In this document: positions 12,780 to 26,240 of the stretch, one piece after another
How positions within the stretch are numbered: position 1 is the stretch's first letter
How the letters are laid out: every line of letters begins with the position of its first letter
Assembly (NCBI RefSeq): GCF_000003815.2
Contig: NC_049991.1
Coordinates: 10,231,729 to 10,295,728, forward strand
DNA length: 64,000 nucleotides
Origin: Branchiostoma floridae
Taxonomy: Eukaryota > Chordata > Leptocardii > Amphioxiformes > Branchiostomatidae
Reading direction: 5' to 3'
The notes under the pieces: generated by a model
Told to the model about the DNA's origin: nothing
The model's database searches: none
Seen by the model: only the letters and a program-made list of their open reading frames with translations
Position numbers and translations under genes: made by a program

Positions 12780-13676
12780 CGTCACACCCTACATGTAAGA
12801 CAGTGGACAGTGAGCGGTGTAAAGTTGGGGTGTAAGCTGGGAGGAAATGGTTCGGTTAACGTACATAGATTACGTCGACTAGTTGCTAATTTTGGTGTGC
12901 TTCATTTACGCAAATACGCCAAACCGTCGGATGCAAAAGTTCTATGGTGGAAATAAATGAACAGCTTCGGAAGGTCTTAGACAAACTGACTTCCTAAATA
13001 GCTTTTCCAATAAAGATATATTGTAAGCATTATTATTTCTATTTTAATGTTATCATGCAATGAACACAGATATTGCACCAATAATTATCTTCGCCGTTTC
13101 CATCTAAAACGATGCAAAATAAAAGACTTTTGACATTTAGATGAAAGAAGTTTATTGCGAATACATTATGGATGTTTAAGTCTGCCTTGTACGGTAGACG
13201 CTACATGCGTCGTGAACATTTATCATTTATTGACAATTTCCGAAAACTATTAGTAAATCCTATTGACAGCAACATGAGTTAAATAGGTTTTTCTATCATT
13301 GTCAATTTGTGACTCCTATCATTCTTAAACGATCTTATGAAAAGAGACCACCGCAAGCCCTTGAATCATACATATAGACGTACATATGAAGTTCTCACAT
13401 GGACTCAGAACAACCAGGGCTCTACAGTCATCTCTCAACAGACATGGAGTGCCATAGACTGTCTACAATTTATAAGCAGTCACGTGTTTTATCTGCATAA
13501 CGTGACGTCACAAACAGTGAACTACTAATTTCTTGACAGTGACTGGATTTGGCCAGTCGATTTATTTTGTGTTAGAAGTTATTATACAGTTTATCTCTTA
13601 TCCAGATTATCTTAATTTGTTTTTTATGTGTCAAAAAAAGAGACACTTTAGAAAAAGATGGATTGAAATGAAGAGT
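12780..13676. other. Spacer between copies B and C
   Basis: Contains the end of the A/B duplication block (to about 13205) and then unique AT-rich sequence. No exon or RNA gene was seen. Confidence 0.5.
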
Positions 13677-16600
13677 CTATAGAAGAGTCCCCTTGCAGTC
13701 TGCCCCGTGGCACTCTGGGAAGGGGAATGTCTCCGGAATGATGTGCACCTCGGTGGTGAACTCAAGAGCAGTTCCATGGGGAGCCGGGAACGTGGCCTGG
13801 AGAATCAACAGAACAGAGAGGAAATTAAAATATATCTATTTTAAGATTAGATCTACGTAACTGATACCTTACGTACTGCTAGATAAACGTGATGTCTTAT
13901 TGTGCAGAATCATCGTACGATAAACTCTCCGTTTCACCCACCTGTATAAAGAACGCCAGCCACCCGACAGAGGGGATATCAAACTCTGAAACGTACGTTC
14001 CATTTCCCTGAAGAACACACATTTATAAATAAAAAAAACACACAAAAAACTGACATTTCCAAACATGAGATGGCCAAGATATTGAGAAAAATAAGTGAAT
14101 ACGCTTCATATTTCTAAAGCAATACCAACTAATTAGTTCTTCGGGTCTATCTCTTTGGCTCCACTTTACATTTGAATATTGCTGCTTAAGGTGGTATCTC
14201 ACTGCACTTGGGGTACGGGTGCGAAACTGCGGCGTTCAAAAGGCTACTAAACGAATTTCAGAGATAAAGAACGAATTTCCTTCCCTTTTGTGTATTTTGT
14301 TGTCTTCTTAGTCATACTTTTACGTATTACACAAATAATATTTAAATTATAAAATAAAAGAAATAACACAAAATAACACAACAGTGCCACAGTGAACGAA
14401 TCCCGGTGTTCCAAGTGCAGTGAGATACCATATTTACTGGCATTCCGAGATGAGCGGACTTCATGATGAATGTTTACCATATCCAGCACGTCCTGAGGCA
14501 GCCAGATGACGGGGTGGGGCTGAAGACCCAGCTCTCCAGGCGGTAGATGTACCAGGCGGAAGTCACGTCTGGGGAATGAAAAAGAAGTGCAAATTTTCTT
14601 CAGTTCGCTTAAGAAATAAACACAGTCATTTGACTGCTGTCTATTCACTGGAGCCCCATATGTATCATTGAAATATTGTAACAGCAAAGGCTACTAACCT
14701 TTTACCATCAAGGGTGCGAGCGTAGAAGGATCGGATGATTTTTGGTTTTACGTTAGTGTGTAGTGTTATCTTCCCGCTATTTGTACCCTGAATGAAACAA
14801 AACACGAATATTACAAACAAATACTGCATATTGCGTCCCATCGTAAATCTCATGAGCTAAATTCCAATTATTTTATTGTTTTGCGGATGTGAATTTTGCT
14901 TTTAATTAGTGTGTTCAAGAATAGATAATACATGGCACCTCATCAAAGGACTGTTCTCCTGCCTGGGAAAGGTCATGCCATGCCAGTAAAGTGGATGCTG
15001 AGCTCAACACTTCTTGTCGCATCATAACAGGAGCGCTGAGGCCCACACCCCTGCCAGCACTGTACCGGCTAGCAGGTATCGCACCACCTCCCATCCGACG
15101 GGAAGCTCTCTCCAGAACTCAGAAATTTGTACAAGAACAGGACTCTCGACACCCTCTACACTACTACCATGATGTTAGAAGAAGACTCAAATCTAGAAAG
15201 AGCTTCATGACCATACAGAGTCTGAACCCTAAGGAGGCTGCCAAGTACAGAGTCGATCGCTGGAAAGCTTCCGACACCCTCCTACCAAATGAAGCTCTCC
15301 AGACCCCTTGTGAGTCCCTTCCTCATGGCACCCATCTACCCAGAAGGGAGTGGGTGGACCTGAACAGAGCAAGGTCCGGAGTAGGTAGGACCAGAGACAA
15401 CCTACTGAAATGGGGACGGGTGAACTCAGCTGAGTGTCGTTGTGGCCATCCAACCCAAACCATGGGACACATTACGAAGGACTGTGTATTAGGCCCCAGC
15501 ATCTCCAACCAGGACCTACTAGAAGCTAACGAGAAGGCCGTGGCCTGGCTGCAGTACTGGCACGGAACGCTATGATGATGATGAAAGGACTTACCGTTTC
15601 TCTCGTCCAAGTCATCTCTGGTCGCTGCCAGTCCTGTAGGTAAACAAGTTTGTGGTTTGGACTTCCCAAACAAAGACACTGTGTCCTGGAAACCTACGTA
15701 CTGATATTAAATCTTCACATTTATCATATAAGGAAGGAATGAGACTGGAACAATACCTCCACGAGACTGAGGAAAAACGCCCGGATCCCAAAGAACAGGC
15801 TGACTTCATGACCAGCCATAGTGTGTTCAGCATTTGGTATCCACCTGCACGTTTGACAAGCACATTTGGAAAAAAATGAAGTTATGACGCTTTAAAAAAT
15901 AACTAATAGTAGGGTATTTATCTGTCAAACGATGAAACATTTAATTGTTGTCTTGATATTGTTGACAGCCGTTCGTCAATAATTTGCATCAAGCTACCTG
16001 TAAATTCTACACACACGTTCGATCGGAAAATGCCATACAAGTAGTCTTTTAAACTCAATTTCACAAGCAAGTCGCATCTGAAGAAAGCGTTAATTTGTGG
16101 ATTATCTAAAACATGAAGAGTCAAAATATTCCTAGCATTGCCTTATATATTTCTCTCCTTCCAATTGGTCCCAGTAGTAGTGGGAATCATCCGGCATGAG
16201 GAACTGGTCACCTGTTGTCCCAATGATGTACTTCGGCATCGTCAGTCGATCCTTATATGCTGTTGAAAATATCTGTTTAAAGATCACTTTCAGATTTTTA
16301 AGCTATTGTGTAGGTTATTCGTACCTACCGTGACTAATACCTGAGCGTGTATGATTTACATTTGCATTTGCATTTGCATTTGCATTTATATTTGCATTTG
16401 CATTTGCAATTACATTAATATTTACATTTACATTTACATTCACATTCACATTCACATTCACATTCATATTCACATTCACATTTACATTTACATTCACATT
16501 CACATTTACATTTACATTTACATTTACATTTACATTTACATTTTCATTTACATTTACATGTACATTTAGAATCAAACGTTTATCGCAAAGAAAGCCTTAC

Positions 16601-19497
16601 CGAGTGGGTCAATGATGGCTTCCATTTTTTCTATATTTGGATCATCAAGCCGGCCAGTAATGTTGAGATCATAGTAGTCGCTAAATGCCCACGTCCAATC
16701 TCCCAGTGCTCGGTAAAAGTGTTTCAGATTCTGGTCAAGATTTAAAAAATTACATCAGTTTCGTCGATAACTTCTTATGCATCTCAAACAAGATAGAGGC
16801 ATTATTGAATTTTAAGCCGCCTTGTTGTTGCACAATTTAGTTAGTCAAGATCAAAAGAAAACAGACATTGAAAACACTCGATCTCGATTGGGACGTAAAT
16901 AGATAAAAATAAAATAAACAAAAATAGCTAATAATTACTTCTGGATCTTTGTGTGAACCAACCTTTTGAAGGTTCAGGAGATCCAACACCATAGGAGCTA
17001 TAGCAAACACCCTCTTGTCTACCGCAGCAGTGGTCCACGTGGTCCAACCGCGCTGTCAGGAAACATCAGTAATAGCCACAGATAACAGTTCTCGCTTGAT
17101 AGCAGATATATACAAATAACAGTTCTCACTTGACAAGGATTCGAACTTTTGAAATAAACTTACTACACTTGTGTTGACATATGTAACATCACATACCTTT
17201 GACGCTCCTGCCACCAGAAACTTCTCCGGCTGACTCCCCGTCATTTTCTTCACAAAGTCTTGCACAGTGTCCATCGCCCGCACAGCTGCCTTCATGGGAG
17301 ATGTTCAACATGAGTGATAGCAATATTGTTTTAAGAGCACGTTAAAAGATTCTAACGAATTCCATAATAATATCAAGACCATAACATGTCGTAAAACACA
17401 CGATGTAAAAACCGGAAGCTCTGATACGAAAAGAAAGCCTGGTCCACTAGTTGGCCAAAATCAAACCGTACCTTTGTACAAGGCACAAAATATCATTACA
17501 CAGATCCAAAGGTGCTATTCTGACCACAAATAACACAAACAGAGTCTCACACAAGCACATGTACACAAAACTTCCATGTTCCATGTGTAGTGCATTGTAA
17601 ATGCCTGTTGTCCCATTTGGAGTGAAACTACAGCAGATCAAATTCCATTTTGAAACATCCTTTAAAGCCTCTTGTTTACATAACAAAATACTTCAGATTT
17701 TGCTGCAAAAACAGGAGGACACCCACACTGTAAGCCGCACCAGAGAATTCCCACACCAGTGTTTTAACATGGCTAAACTAGGGCCGTGTTTTTCCTTGCT
17801 GTTAGAACGCTAAGCAACTGGACTGTATGGGTCACAGGTCAGCACAGGAGTCTAGAAATTCCTAACATAAGTGTTTTCAAAGCCTTCATATTTCTGTGGT
17901 TCTGTACAAATATGTATAACTATTGCTGTGTTAACGGAAAATGATAATATTATGTTTAAACTTACCTTTGTCATAGGGTTCCTGAGCAGCCAGTCGGGCT
18001 GGTCCGGGTTGTCCAGGAAGTGTTTCCACGTGTACGCGATGATGGCGTCTTCTGATCGGCTCTTTTGCTTTGAATCATTCTGCAGTGAGGAAAAAAAAGG
18101 GAGTTGTAACGACAAATGTACCAAGAGAGTATGAAGAGGATGAAAAAATGGTCAACGTAGTCAAGTAGATCTGTGTCTGTGTCAACAGTGCTACTGTAAC
18201 TGCCCTTCGGTGTAACACTTAATCTTCCATTTATCATTGATTAACAAGAAAGAAAATGCTCTTCCATAATGATTGTACTACTTAATGTTACTAGCGTTGT
18301 TGTTGTTTTTTAAAAGAAATTTACCTTAAACACGATGGGCTGGTTGGGTATCTGTTTCAGGTCCGCACTGACACTGGGAAAAGGCAAAACAATGATCTCT
18401 GTTTTGATTTGACATTAAGGAATGAATGAAGAAGACTTTTAAGTTTTGTTGTACGTTTTTGCTCTCACAAGCTATGTACAGATCAGGATGACAAAGGTCT
18501 AAGTAGTTCTAAATAATCTAAGAACAAGCACTAGCACTCAGTGAAGCAAGAACGTGTTATCTACATACACAAATCATCACTCCGTTTGTTGCAGTATTCA
18601 TTGGGAAATGAATGTGCCGTATCTTCATAGACTGTAAGTACTAATCCATGCTATACCTTCCCGTTGATACCGCAAACATTTGGGTCCGGAAAATGGCACC
18701 GTCGTCATGACTTGGGAGGCTGAAAAATAGAACGAATTAGCTGTAACGTTATACCCAATATGAACTGTACAAATATGAGCAAGCAATTTTTCCAGATAAT
18801 AGGCTAGGTAGACACTCAACTCAAATAGGAAGCAAACACAAAAATAGCAATAACATAACGTCATTTTATGAAAACAGTTGGAACGGGTGGACTGAAAGAT
18901 GTCCCTACCTTTCCGGTTTATCATTATCTCCATCGTCTATGTACAAAAATGCGGCGTCAGAGTGGGCCATGTTGTCTGGGATAGTGACGGTCAGGAAGTG
19001 CCACCAGATCGTACGGTCAACTTCCTCCTCTGTAAATACAAGTAGACAGAGTGTATAACAACTAGACAAGCTGGGTGAAATATTGTATGCACCTAGAATG
19101 TACGCCTAGGATTCCTGTCTGGAAAATGAAGTTTGTAAAAGTTTTTTAGTAACATTTCACCTATCCATCTGTCGCTGTATACCCAGAACAATTGATAAAA
19201 GATATTTCCAGATATCAACAGGTTATACATCGCGCTATAACATGTCACAAAGTGGTTGCAATTGTGCGGTGGTGTCTCACCTGTGAGCCATTGTTGTGAG
19301 GTCATATTCAGGAGGTACATGGTGTAACCGGGACCCTTCAGACGCCATTCCAACACCTCGTGGTAGGAGTAGTGAGGGTCCGGCTTGTTGACGTAGTCGT
19401 CCAGCGGGGTGGTCAGTACATCGGGCGGAATAAAGACCACAAAAAGGAGCAGGGACAATACAACGAACAGGACCGAAAATACGCTCTCCGCAGACAT
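13677..19497 (-). CDS. AprA/PhoPQ-related secreted protein, copy C
   Basis: Fifteen exons: 19281-19497, 18909-19029, 18657-18719, 18326-18374, 17966-18079, 17197-17289, 16963-17052, 16601-16730, 16142-16259, 15757-15844, 15595-15633, 14699-14787, 14478-14568, 13942-14007, 13677-13796 (stop TAG). Predicted 495 residues with a longer hydrophobic signal (MSAESVFSVLFVVLSLLLF). Catalytic candidates are Ser of GASKRGW (exons 6/7), Asp of GTTGDQFLMPDD (exon 9, Glu to Gln) and His of AGHEVSLFF (exon 10). NMTS and NGT are N-glycosylation sequons, fitting secretion. Exon 9 appears to use a GC donor (AAG|GCAATG). Intron 11 carries a truncated retroelement 3 bp from the donor, and intron 8 a hexanucleotide array. 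The copy looks functional. Confidence 0.87.
14953..15583 (+). mobile_element. 5'-truncated non-LTR retrotransposon (RT C-terminus) with 8-bp TSD
   Basis: An open frame at 14991-15575 (194 residues) matches the C-terminal part of Jockey/CR1-like reverse transcriptases: LNTSCRIITGALRPTPLPALYRLAGI at its start and a C-x-C ... H ... C cluster (ECRCGHPTQTMGHITKDC) near its end. The element ends in a TGA microsatellite. AAAGGACT flanks it at 14945-14952 and 15584-15591. The 5' truncation removed the catalytic RT core. It lies antisense in intron 11 of copy C. Confidence 0.85.
16351..16565. repeat. Drifting hexanucleotide array
   Basis: About 35 units of six bases that change along the array: CATTTG, then CATTTA/CATTCA. 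It lies in intron 8 of copy C. The Asn-Val or Ile-Tyr-Ile-His reading frames across it are artefacts. Confidence 0.95.
18418..18500 (-). repeat. Degenerate non-LTR 3' tail
   Basis: A weaker match to the family seen at 11641-11715: a GAATGAATGA tail, then diverged unique sequence ending near GTACAGATC. It lies in intron 3 of copy C. Confidence 0.35.
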
Positions 19498-19599
19498 GAT
19501 TGTAGAATGTGCACGGAATATGGAGGTTCATGTGAATATCTAAGGATTATGTTTCAGGTATTAAGGCCTGTTTGCACGTCCGTGAGACCCACTATTCCA

Positions 19600-20556
19600 A
19601 ACAGTGTAACAGATACGTACCAGCCTACAGATAAGATAGTAGAGGATAAGTGGTGTGTGTAGTTGAGGGCTGGTGTGAAAGATGAGAAAGAATAGTTTGG
19701 TTGACGTCAGTTATGTTGGTCAGTCCCTTACTTAGGTCTACGTCACAGTTCGAAAACAGGGCCCGGAGGGACAATAAACTACACAAGATGTAAAGTTGAT
19801 AGTTATGGGCATTATTTGGGTATATTTTTATCAACGTATACTTTTCTATTTTTCATTTCCACAAGCCCGATCGGGCCCCGGTGTGTGCTCATTAACGCAA
19901 AACCGCCGGCTGCAAAGCCAAACATGATGAAAATGTTGTGTCTACCCAACATCCTAGCTTGAGCAGCTTTTACCACACAGATATATTTACAGAAACATCA
20001 CAAGTCACTACACTATATACTTTTCTATCCAGGCGTCATCCTGTGATGTATGCACTACATATTATACTGCTACTGAGGTAGCTGACTAAAAGCAGGAAAT
20101 AGAACTATAATTGTAAAAAAAAAGATACAAAAGAAGCGAATTTTGACATGCAGATGGAAGAAGTTTACTGAAACAATGGAATTTTTTTGTCTTCGTTCAA
20201 CATTTGTCTCGTATAATCATCATTTACTGACAATGACTATCAGTGAGATTCTTAAGAAGCCATGAGGAATAGTTTTCTAGTAAAAGTCTCCGGATACCAA
20301 AACTGCTGTAACAGAACACACAAAAATTGCTTTGTTAACATTATACCAGTATTCGTTTGTAGGTTATTATCATTTGCTAACTTGTTATAACCAGACGGCA
20401 GCGTGGTCCGCTACTGTCATATTGTATTGCGTGCATTGACTATGATTGACTTGTGTATATTCCAAAAGCCTTCTCCCGTACAAACAACATGTTTAAGGTG
20501 TGTGTTAAGAACCTCAATGAGGCACTTTCAGAAACAGATAACCCAAGGTGATGGTT
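19600..20556. other. Spacer between copies C and D
   Basis: AT-rich, no coding exon. A diverged promoter module (AAGGCCTGTTTGCACG at about 19563 and TACGTACCAG at about 19614) precedes copy C, clearly weaker than in the other copies. Confidence 0.45.
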
Positions 20557-23500
20557 CTAGAGTAGAGTTCCCCTGCAGTCTGCCCCGTGGCACTCTGGGA
20601 AGGGGAATGTCTCCGGAATGATGTGCACCTCGGTGGTGAACTCAAGAGCAGTTCCATGGGGAGCCGGGAACGTGGCCTGGGGAACAACAGGATGATCACT
20701 ATACCTTTAATACACTGCTGAAAGAAGTGCTGGTATCAACTGTAAATGATGATAACATATCTCTCTTGAAACGTTACCCCACAAACTCTATGCTTGACCC
20801 ACCTGTATAAAGAACGCCAGCCACCCGACAGCAGGGATATCAAACTCTGCAACGTACGTTCCGTTTCCCTGAAGAACAAAATGATGATCGTACATGTTCC
20901 ATAATTAAACATTGTATGCTTGTTGTCAGACAATTGCTTTGAAACAGGAACACGTTTCATGTTTTTATTTTACCACATTTCTATACATAACTGCATATCA
21001 AACGCTTGAGGGTCTATCAATTCAGTTCACCTAAAGTCGGTCTTAGCAAAATGCAGGCTCAGTTACCTTTAACCATCGCTACTGTTGGTAGAACATCGTG
21101 AGGAAAACGTACCATATCCTGCACGTCCTGAGGCAGCCAGATGACGGGGTGCGGCTGTGGTTTCGTCTCTCCGGGCGGCTGATTTACCAGTCGGAAGTCT
21201 CGTCTGGGGAAACAGATTCCTTTGTATCGCTAAAGAACTAAACAGTCTTTTGCCACTATCTACCCAAAGCAACCCCTCCATGTATCAAAATCTCACGGTA
21301 GTTCTTAGCACCTTTGTACTTTCCTTATTATTATTTGTTGTTTGTACCTGCAATTAGCCCTCGGGCATGAACTTGCAATAAACATACATATTATATATAT
21401 ATATACAAATGAATGCAGCCCGGCTACTAACCTTTTCCCATCAAGTGTGCGAGCGTGGAAGGACTGGATGTTCATAGGTTTTATGTTAGTGTGTAGTGTT
21501 ATCATCCCGCTTGTTGTGCCCTGAAACATGTTTAGACAAATTAATGACAAACGTTATACCGTGCGTTTCGTCGTAATTTTCGCTAGCTCCTTCATTTGAC
21601 TTGCACTCATCCGACTAAGTCTATTGCTTCGCAGAGAAAATATATCAGATTTCTTACTTTAAGGCCAAAAGATAGAGATCATGATAAGGATTGCCAAATA
21701 TAAAAAAAAGCGATGGCCACCAGAACACAGGACTAACCGTTTGTCTCGTCCACGTCATCTTTGGTCGGGGTGAGTCCTGTGGGTAAACAGCTTTGTGGTA
21801 TTAACTTCACAAGGAAGGACAAAAACGGTATACGTTAAAGAATGCCTCCTGGACACCTACTGATAACAGACTTCAACATTTAGCACAAAGGGGAAGCATG
21901 AAATTGCAACAGTACCTCAACCAGACTGAGGAAAAACGTCCGGATTCCAAAGAACAGGCTGATTTCATGACCCGCCATAGTGTGTTCAGCATTTGGTATC
22001 CACCTGTACGTGTTTGACAAGCACATTTGGTCAAATCTGAACATACGACGTTTAAAAAATACTAGTGTATCACTTATCTGTCCAATGATTCAGTGTTGTA
22101 GTATTCATATCTATTTTGTGCATAACAAATCGTATCAAGCCACGTGTAAATTTTACTCACACGTTCAATCGGAAAAAAACGTTTGAATTTCAAAATTGAT
22201 TTTTCACAAGAGTGCCGCTTAGATTTCTTGTACAATTCATTCAGTCATCAAAGGGTTTGTTAATAACAACAGGAGTCAAAAGATATGTTCTTAGACTTGC
22301 CTTCTATACTTCTCTCCTTCCAACTGGTCCCAGTAGAAGTAGGAATCATCCGGCATGAAGAACTCGTCACCTCCCGAGCCAATGATGTACTTAGGCATCG
22401 TCAGGCGATCTTTATATGCTGGAAAAAATTATTTGTAAAGAAAAGGGATCACCTTTGAATCATACAAGCACATGAGTGTTATCCATTGACCATATCTATC
22501 GCTACCATTACAAAATGTCGTTTATAATCTCTCTCTACTATCACAAAAGTAGCCTTACCGAGTGGGTCAATGATGGCTGCCATTTTCTCGAAATTCGGAT
22601 CGTCAAGCCGAGCTGTGATGTTGATGTCATAGTAGTCACCAAAGGCAAACGTCCAACCTCCCAGTGTTCGGTAAAAGTGGTGCAGATTCTGTTCATGATT
22701 TTAGAAGAAAAATTAATTGCTTTAATTTCTTTCATTGCTTCTTTTTACGACAAGACATAAGCATCGTAGAGACTTTGAAATTAAGCTTTCGTGCTGTTGC
22801 AGAATTTTCTCGATCAAGAAGGACATAGACGCTGAAAACACATCTTGGTTGGACGCAAACAGATGAGACAATAGCAAATAGCTAATGATTTCTATTCTAC
22901 CTTTTGCATGTTCAGGAGATCCATGACAATAGGGACTATAGCGAACACCCTCTTGTCTACCACAGCAGTGGTCCACGTGGTCCAACCGCGCTGTGAGGAA
23001 ACAACAGTTATACTGTCAATGCAACGCTTAGGTTGCAGCATGTAGATAGATTCATTTCAAGTAAACTAAATTGCGTTGAGGACGAAATGGTGATATCATA
23101 TACCTTTGACGCTCCTGCCACCAGAAACTTCTCCGGCTGATTCCCCGTCATTTTCTTCACAAAGTCTTGCACTGTGTCCATCGCCCGCACAGCTGCCTTC
23201 AAGAGAGAGTTCAACATGATCAATAACGACTAACATAACACCAGCTACATTAACAGACTTGCGCAATAAGGATAATGCATGATAACTCTAACAAGGATTA
23301 TGGGAATCTCTCATACTGTAGAACATTCTATTGAATGAGAAACAAGGACATGTTACCTTTGTCATAGGGTTCCTGAGCAGCCAGTCGGGCTGGTCCGGGT
23401 TGTCCAGGAAATGTTTCCACGTGTACGCGATGATGGCGTCTTCTGATCGGCTCTTTTGTAGTGAATCGTTCTGAAACAAGAGTCAAACGTGGAGTTGTAG

Positions 23501-25783
23501 AGAGAAATGAGACAAGAAAGCATACAAAGGATGGCATAATGATCAATGTACTAGCCAAACATGAAGAAGAATTTTATTGCGCAACGATCGTACACGGTAC
23601 AATGTATGGCAGAAAAAAAGAAGAAACAAACTTATCATCCTAATTACTAAAGCAAGTATTAAACATAGTACATATGCAGATTATGAATACAGAATGAAAT
23701 TTGACATCCTTATTTCTAAAACAATGAGAGCTACCCTAAAACATTGTACTACAATCGAGTGGGGCTAATTATGAGTTTCGGCATTTTGTCTTCCATTTGT
23801 TAATGATTAACAAGTAAGAAAACCTTTCAAGAGGTAAGTCTACATTGTACAACTTTTTTTGCTCGAGCTAATATTCAAGGCATTTACCTTAAACAGGATA
23901 CTTTGGTTTGGTATCTGTTTCAAGTCCGCGCTGACACTAGGGAAAGACAGAATCGGTAATTTCTCTTTGCCATTCATATATCACCTCGTTTGTTGCATTG
24001 CTCAATTGCAAATTAATGATCCCAATACTTTGTGATGCTATACATTTATGTCTACTGTAATATAGTAGTAATTCATTTCATACCTTCCTGTTGACACCGC
24101 AAACATTTGGGTCAGGTCGATGAAGTTGTCGTTATAGTTGGGAAGGCTAAAGGATAAAAAGGATAGAGGTAATCTGCATATTCCGCAACTTTTGAACTGT
24201 AAAAACACGACCAAGCACTACTTGAACCACTTATCAGAAAAAACTGACAGTGCACACTCAAAGAGGAATAATATCGCGTTGTTGTTGTTATCAATAATAA
24301 GGAAGGAATACGAATGACAGCGGAAGAGGTGACAATGCTCTATTTTTCATAGAGGGGAACGGTAAAGGATAAACATAAATCTGTATGTTGCAAGTTGCCC
24401 ACGGTAAAAACACGAACGATGAATACTTGAACCACTTATCAGTCAATCAAACAGAGCAAACTCAAGAGGAATAAAATCACGTCCTAAAATTACAAAGAAA
24501 ACACACAAATGAACGGGAAGATGTGACAATGACGATACCTTTCCGGGTTTTCATTATCGTCTTGTTCTATGAACATAAACCCGGCCTCAGGGTGGGTGAT
24601 GTTGTCTGGGATAGTGACGGTCAGGAAGTGCCACCAGATCGGGCGGCTAACTTCCTCTTCTGTAAGTGCGTAAAAGCAAAGAGAGTTTTCAAAGATATGT
24701 AAGCAATTTCACTATGTATATGTACACCTAAATTTAGATTGGAAATTGTCTGTTGGATTTCTGTGCATTATCAAGAGCCCCAGAGTAGAGTATTATTTAT
24801 AAGCAAAAAATAAAGAAAGGTCTCCGACGTTTATGCAGTCCATAAACATAATTTGTACCGGTTTAGAAAGGTCATGACTATCAAATATCATGAGGTAAAC
24901 AACATAAAAAAGGAACATGAACTAAATTACAACCGGAACTACATCGTTCAAGGGTTTACATTTTATTAGTATAGTATAGTATAGTAACGCCTTAAGCTTA
25001 CTTGTAAATAGTTACTCGCTGCTCTTTTGGTAATTGATGCTGTAGAAATACCTACCCCGTACAGTCATTACTATCATCAATCCAAACTACTTTTTGATTC
25101 TTTACACACTATCTGTATCTGTGTCTATATAGCCGGTATAACCGCCGTTCGGCGTAACACACCAGCTTCGCAGGCACGCGGCGCGACAGCAGCTGGTTAT
25201 ATTACACCGAACGACCGGTCACACCTAGCTGTTGCACATCTATCTGCAAGCTTTCTTTAAAGCTGCACAGGGAAGATGCCCCTACTGTACTTGGTGATAT
25301 GAGGTAAACTACATAACGTAGCATAAATGGAATTCTGGTGTCGCATGAATACCTTTTTTCCTAACACAAGCCGAATCTAAGAAAAAACTCTTACAAATCG
25401 TGGATTTGATTTTCATTCTCAAACTTAAATATTTTCAGTGGAGATATAGCATATGACGTTTTGCTAAATTAATCTTCATCTCGTGAAACAAAGCTAGAGG
25501 TGAAAAAAACTTACAACTGGGGGCAACTTATTCAATGTTATGTCTCAGCCTAGATATCTACAGCCTGTGTTACCTCACCTGACAGCCATTGTTGTGAGGT
25601 CATGTTGAGGAGGTACATGGTGTAACCGGGACCCTTCAGACGCCATTCCAACACCTCGTGGTAGGAGTAGTGAGGGTCCGGCTTGTTGACGTAGTCGTCC
25701 AGCGGGGTGGTCAGTACACCGGGCGAAACACTGACCAGCACAAACAGCAGGAACAGAACCGAACAACCGCTCTCCGCAGACAT
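20557..25783 (-). CDS. AprA/PhoPQ-related secreted protein, copy D
   Basis: Fifteen exons: 25579-25783, 24539-24659, 24084-24146, 23888-23936, 23357-23470, 23104-23196, 22901-22990, 22559-22688, 22301-22418, 21916-22003, 21738-21776, 21432-21520, 21113-21203, 20803-20868, 20557-20676 (stop TAG). Predicted 491 residues with signal peptide, [15 protein letters not shown] mature start, GASK|RGW elbow, GDEFFMPDD and GHE motifs. I start at MSAES (25783); the upstream in-frame ATG at 25816 directly abuts the TATA-like box and is unlikely to be transcribed. The exon 9 donor is GC (AAG|GCAAGT), otherwise a perfect donor consensus. It belongs to the C-G subfamily. Intron 14 is nearly identical to that of copy G. 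Confidence 0.88.
25131..25214 (+). repeat. Short inverted-repeat element, inverse copy at 47982-48066
   Basis: About 84 bp with inverted ends (GCCGTTCGGCGTAA at the left, TTACACCGAACGACC at the right), lying upstream of exon 2 in intron 1 of copy D. The reverse complement occurs in intron 7 of copy G with few changes. A worn copy may lie at 18190-18220. Probably a small MITE. Confidence 0.6.
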
Positions 25784-25815
25784 GATTGTAGAATGCGCCC
25801 GGGATATGGAGGTCA

Positions 25816-25890
25816 TTTTATATAAAAGGTATGCAAATGCAATGGACTTTGTTTCATGTTATCTTGGGGTCAAAAGGTCTGTTTATACAG
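25816..25890 (-). promoter_or_regulatory. Core and proximal promoter of copy D
   Basis: A TATA-like TTTTATATAAAA lies at 25816-25827, 33-44 bp before the chosen ATG, implying a very short leader. At 25865-25890 is GGGGTCAAAAGGTCT followed by TGTTTATAC, a direct-repeat nuclear receptor-like site abutting a forkhead-like site. A TGACGTAAC bZIP-like site is at about 25923. The arrangement is shared with copy E. Confidence 0.6.
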
Positions 25891-26164
25891 ACATAGGACC
25901 TGTTATATGAAGAGTGGAACAATGACGTAACAGCCTACAGGTAAGATAGCAGACGACGTCAGTGGTGCAGTAGAGGGAATAGCTTGGTTTACGTCCATAT
26001 GCATGGATTATGTTGATGAGTCGCTCACTGATTGGATGTGTATCTTTATATCCCGTTTAGAAATTAATCCTTGAATAGGTTGGTTCGTAAAAGATTTGAT
26101 TAATGACATTTCGCCAAATATCTGTCTCCGTATGACCTGTAAAATTATAAGTAAGTCAGCAGTG

Positions 26165-26165
<1 letters not shown>

Positions 26166-26227
<62 letters not shown>

Positions 26228-26240
26228 GGGGGGGGGGGGT
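26166..26240. repeat. (GT)n microsatellite with poly-G end
   Basis: About 60 bp of GT followed by 11 consecutive G, in the spacer between copies D and E. Confidence 0.95.

Noticed and set aside
15229-15679. Minus-strand frames opposite the retroelement
   Set aside because: Shadows of the reverse transcriptase frame, with no family resemblance.
16351-16565. Short regularly spaced repeats as a CRISPR-like array
   Set aside because: Units are contiguous six-mers without spacers in an animal intron.
16315-16575. Asn-Val-rich 86-codon frame
   Set aside because: Translation of a six-base tandem array without start context or splice support.
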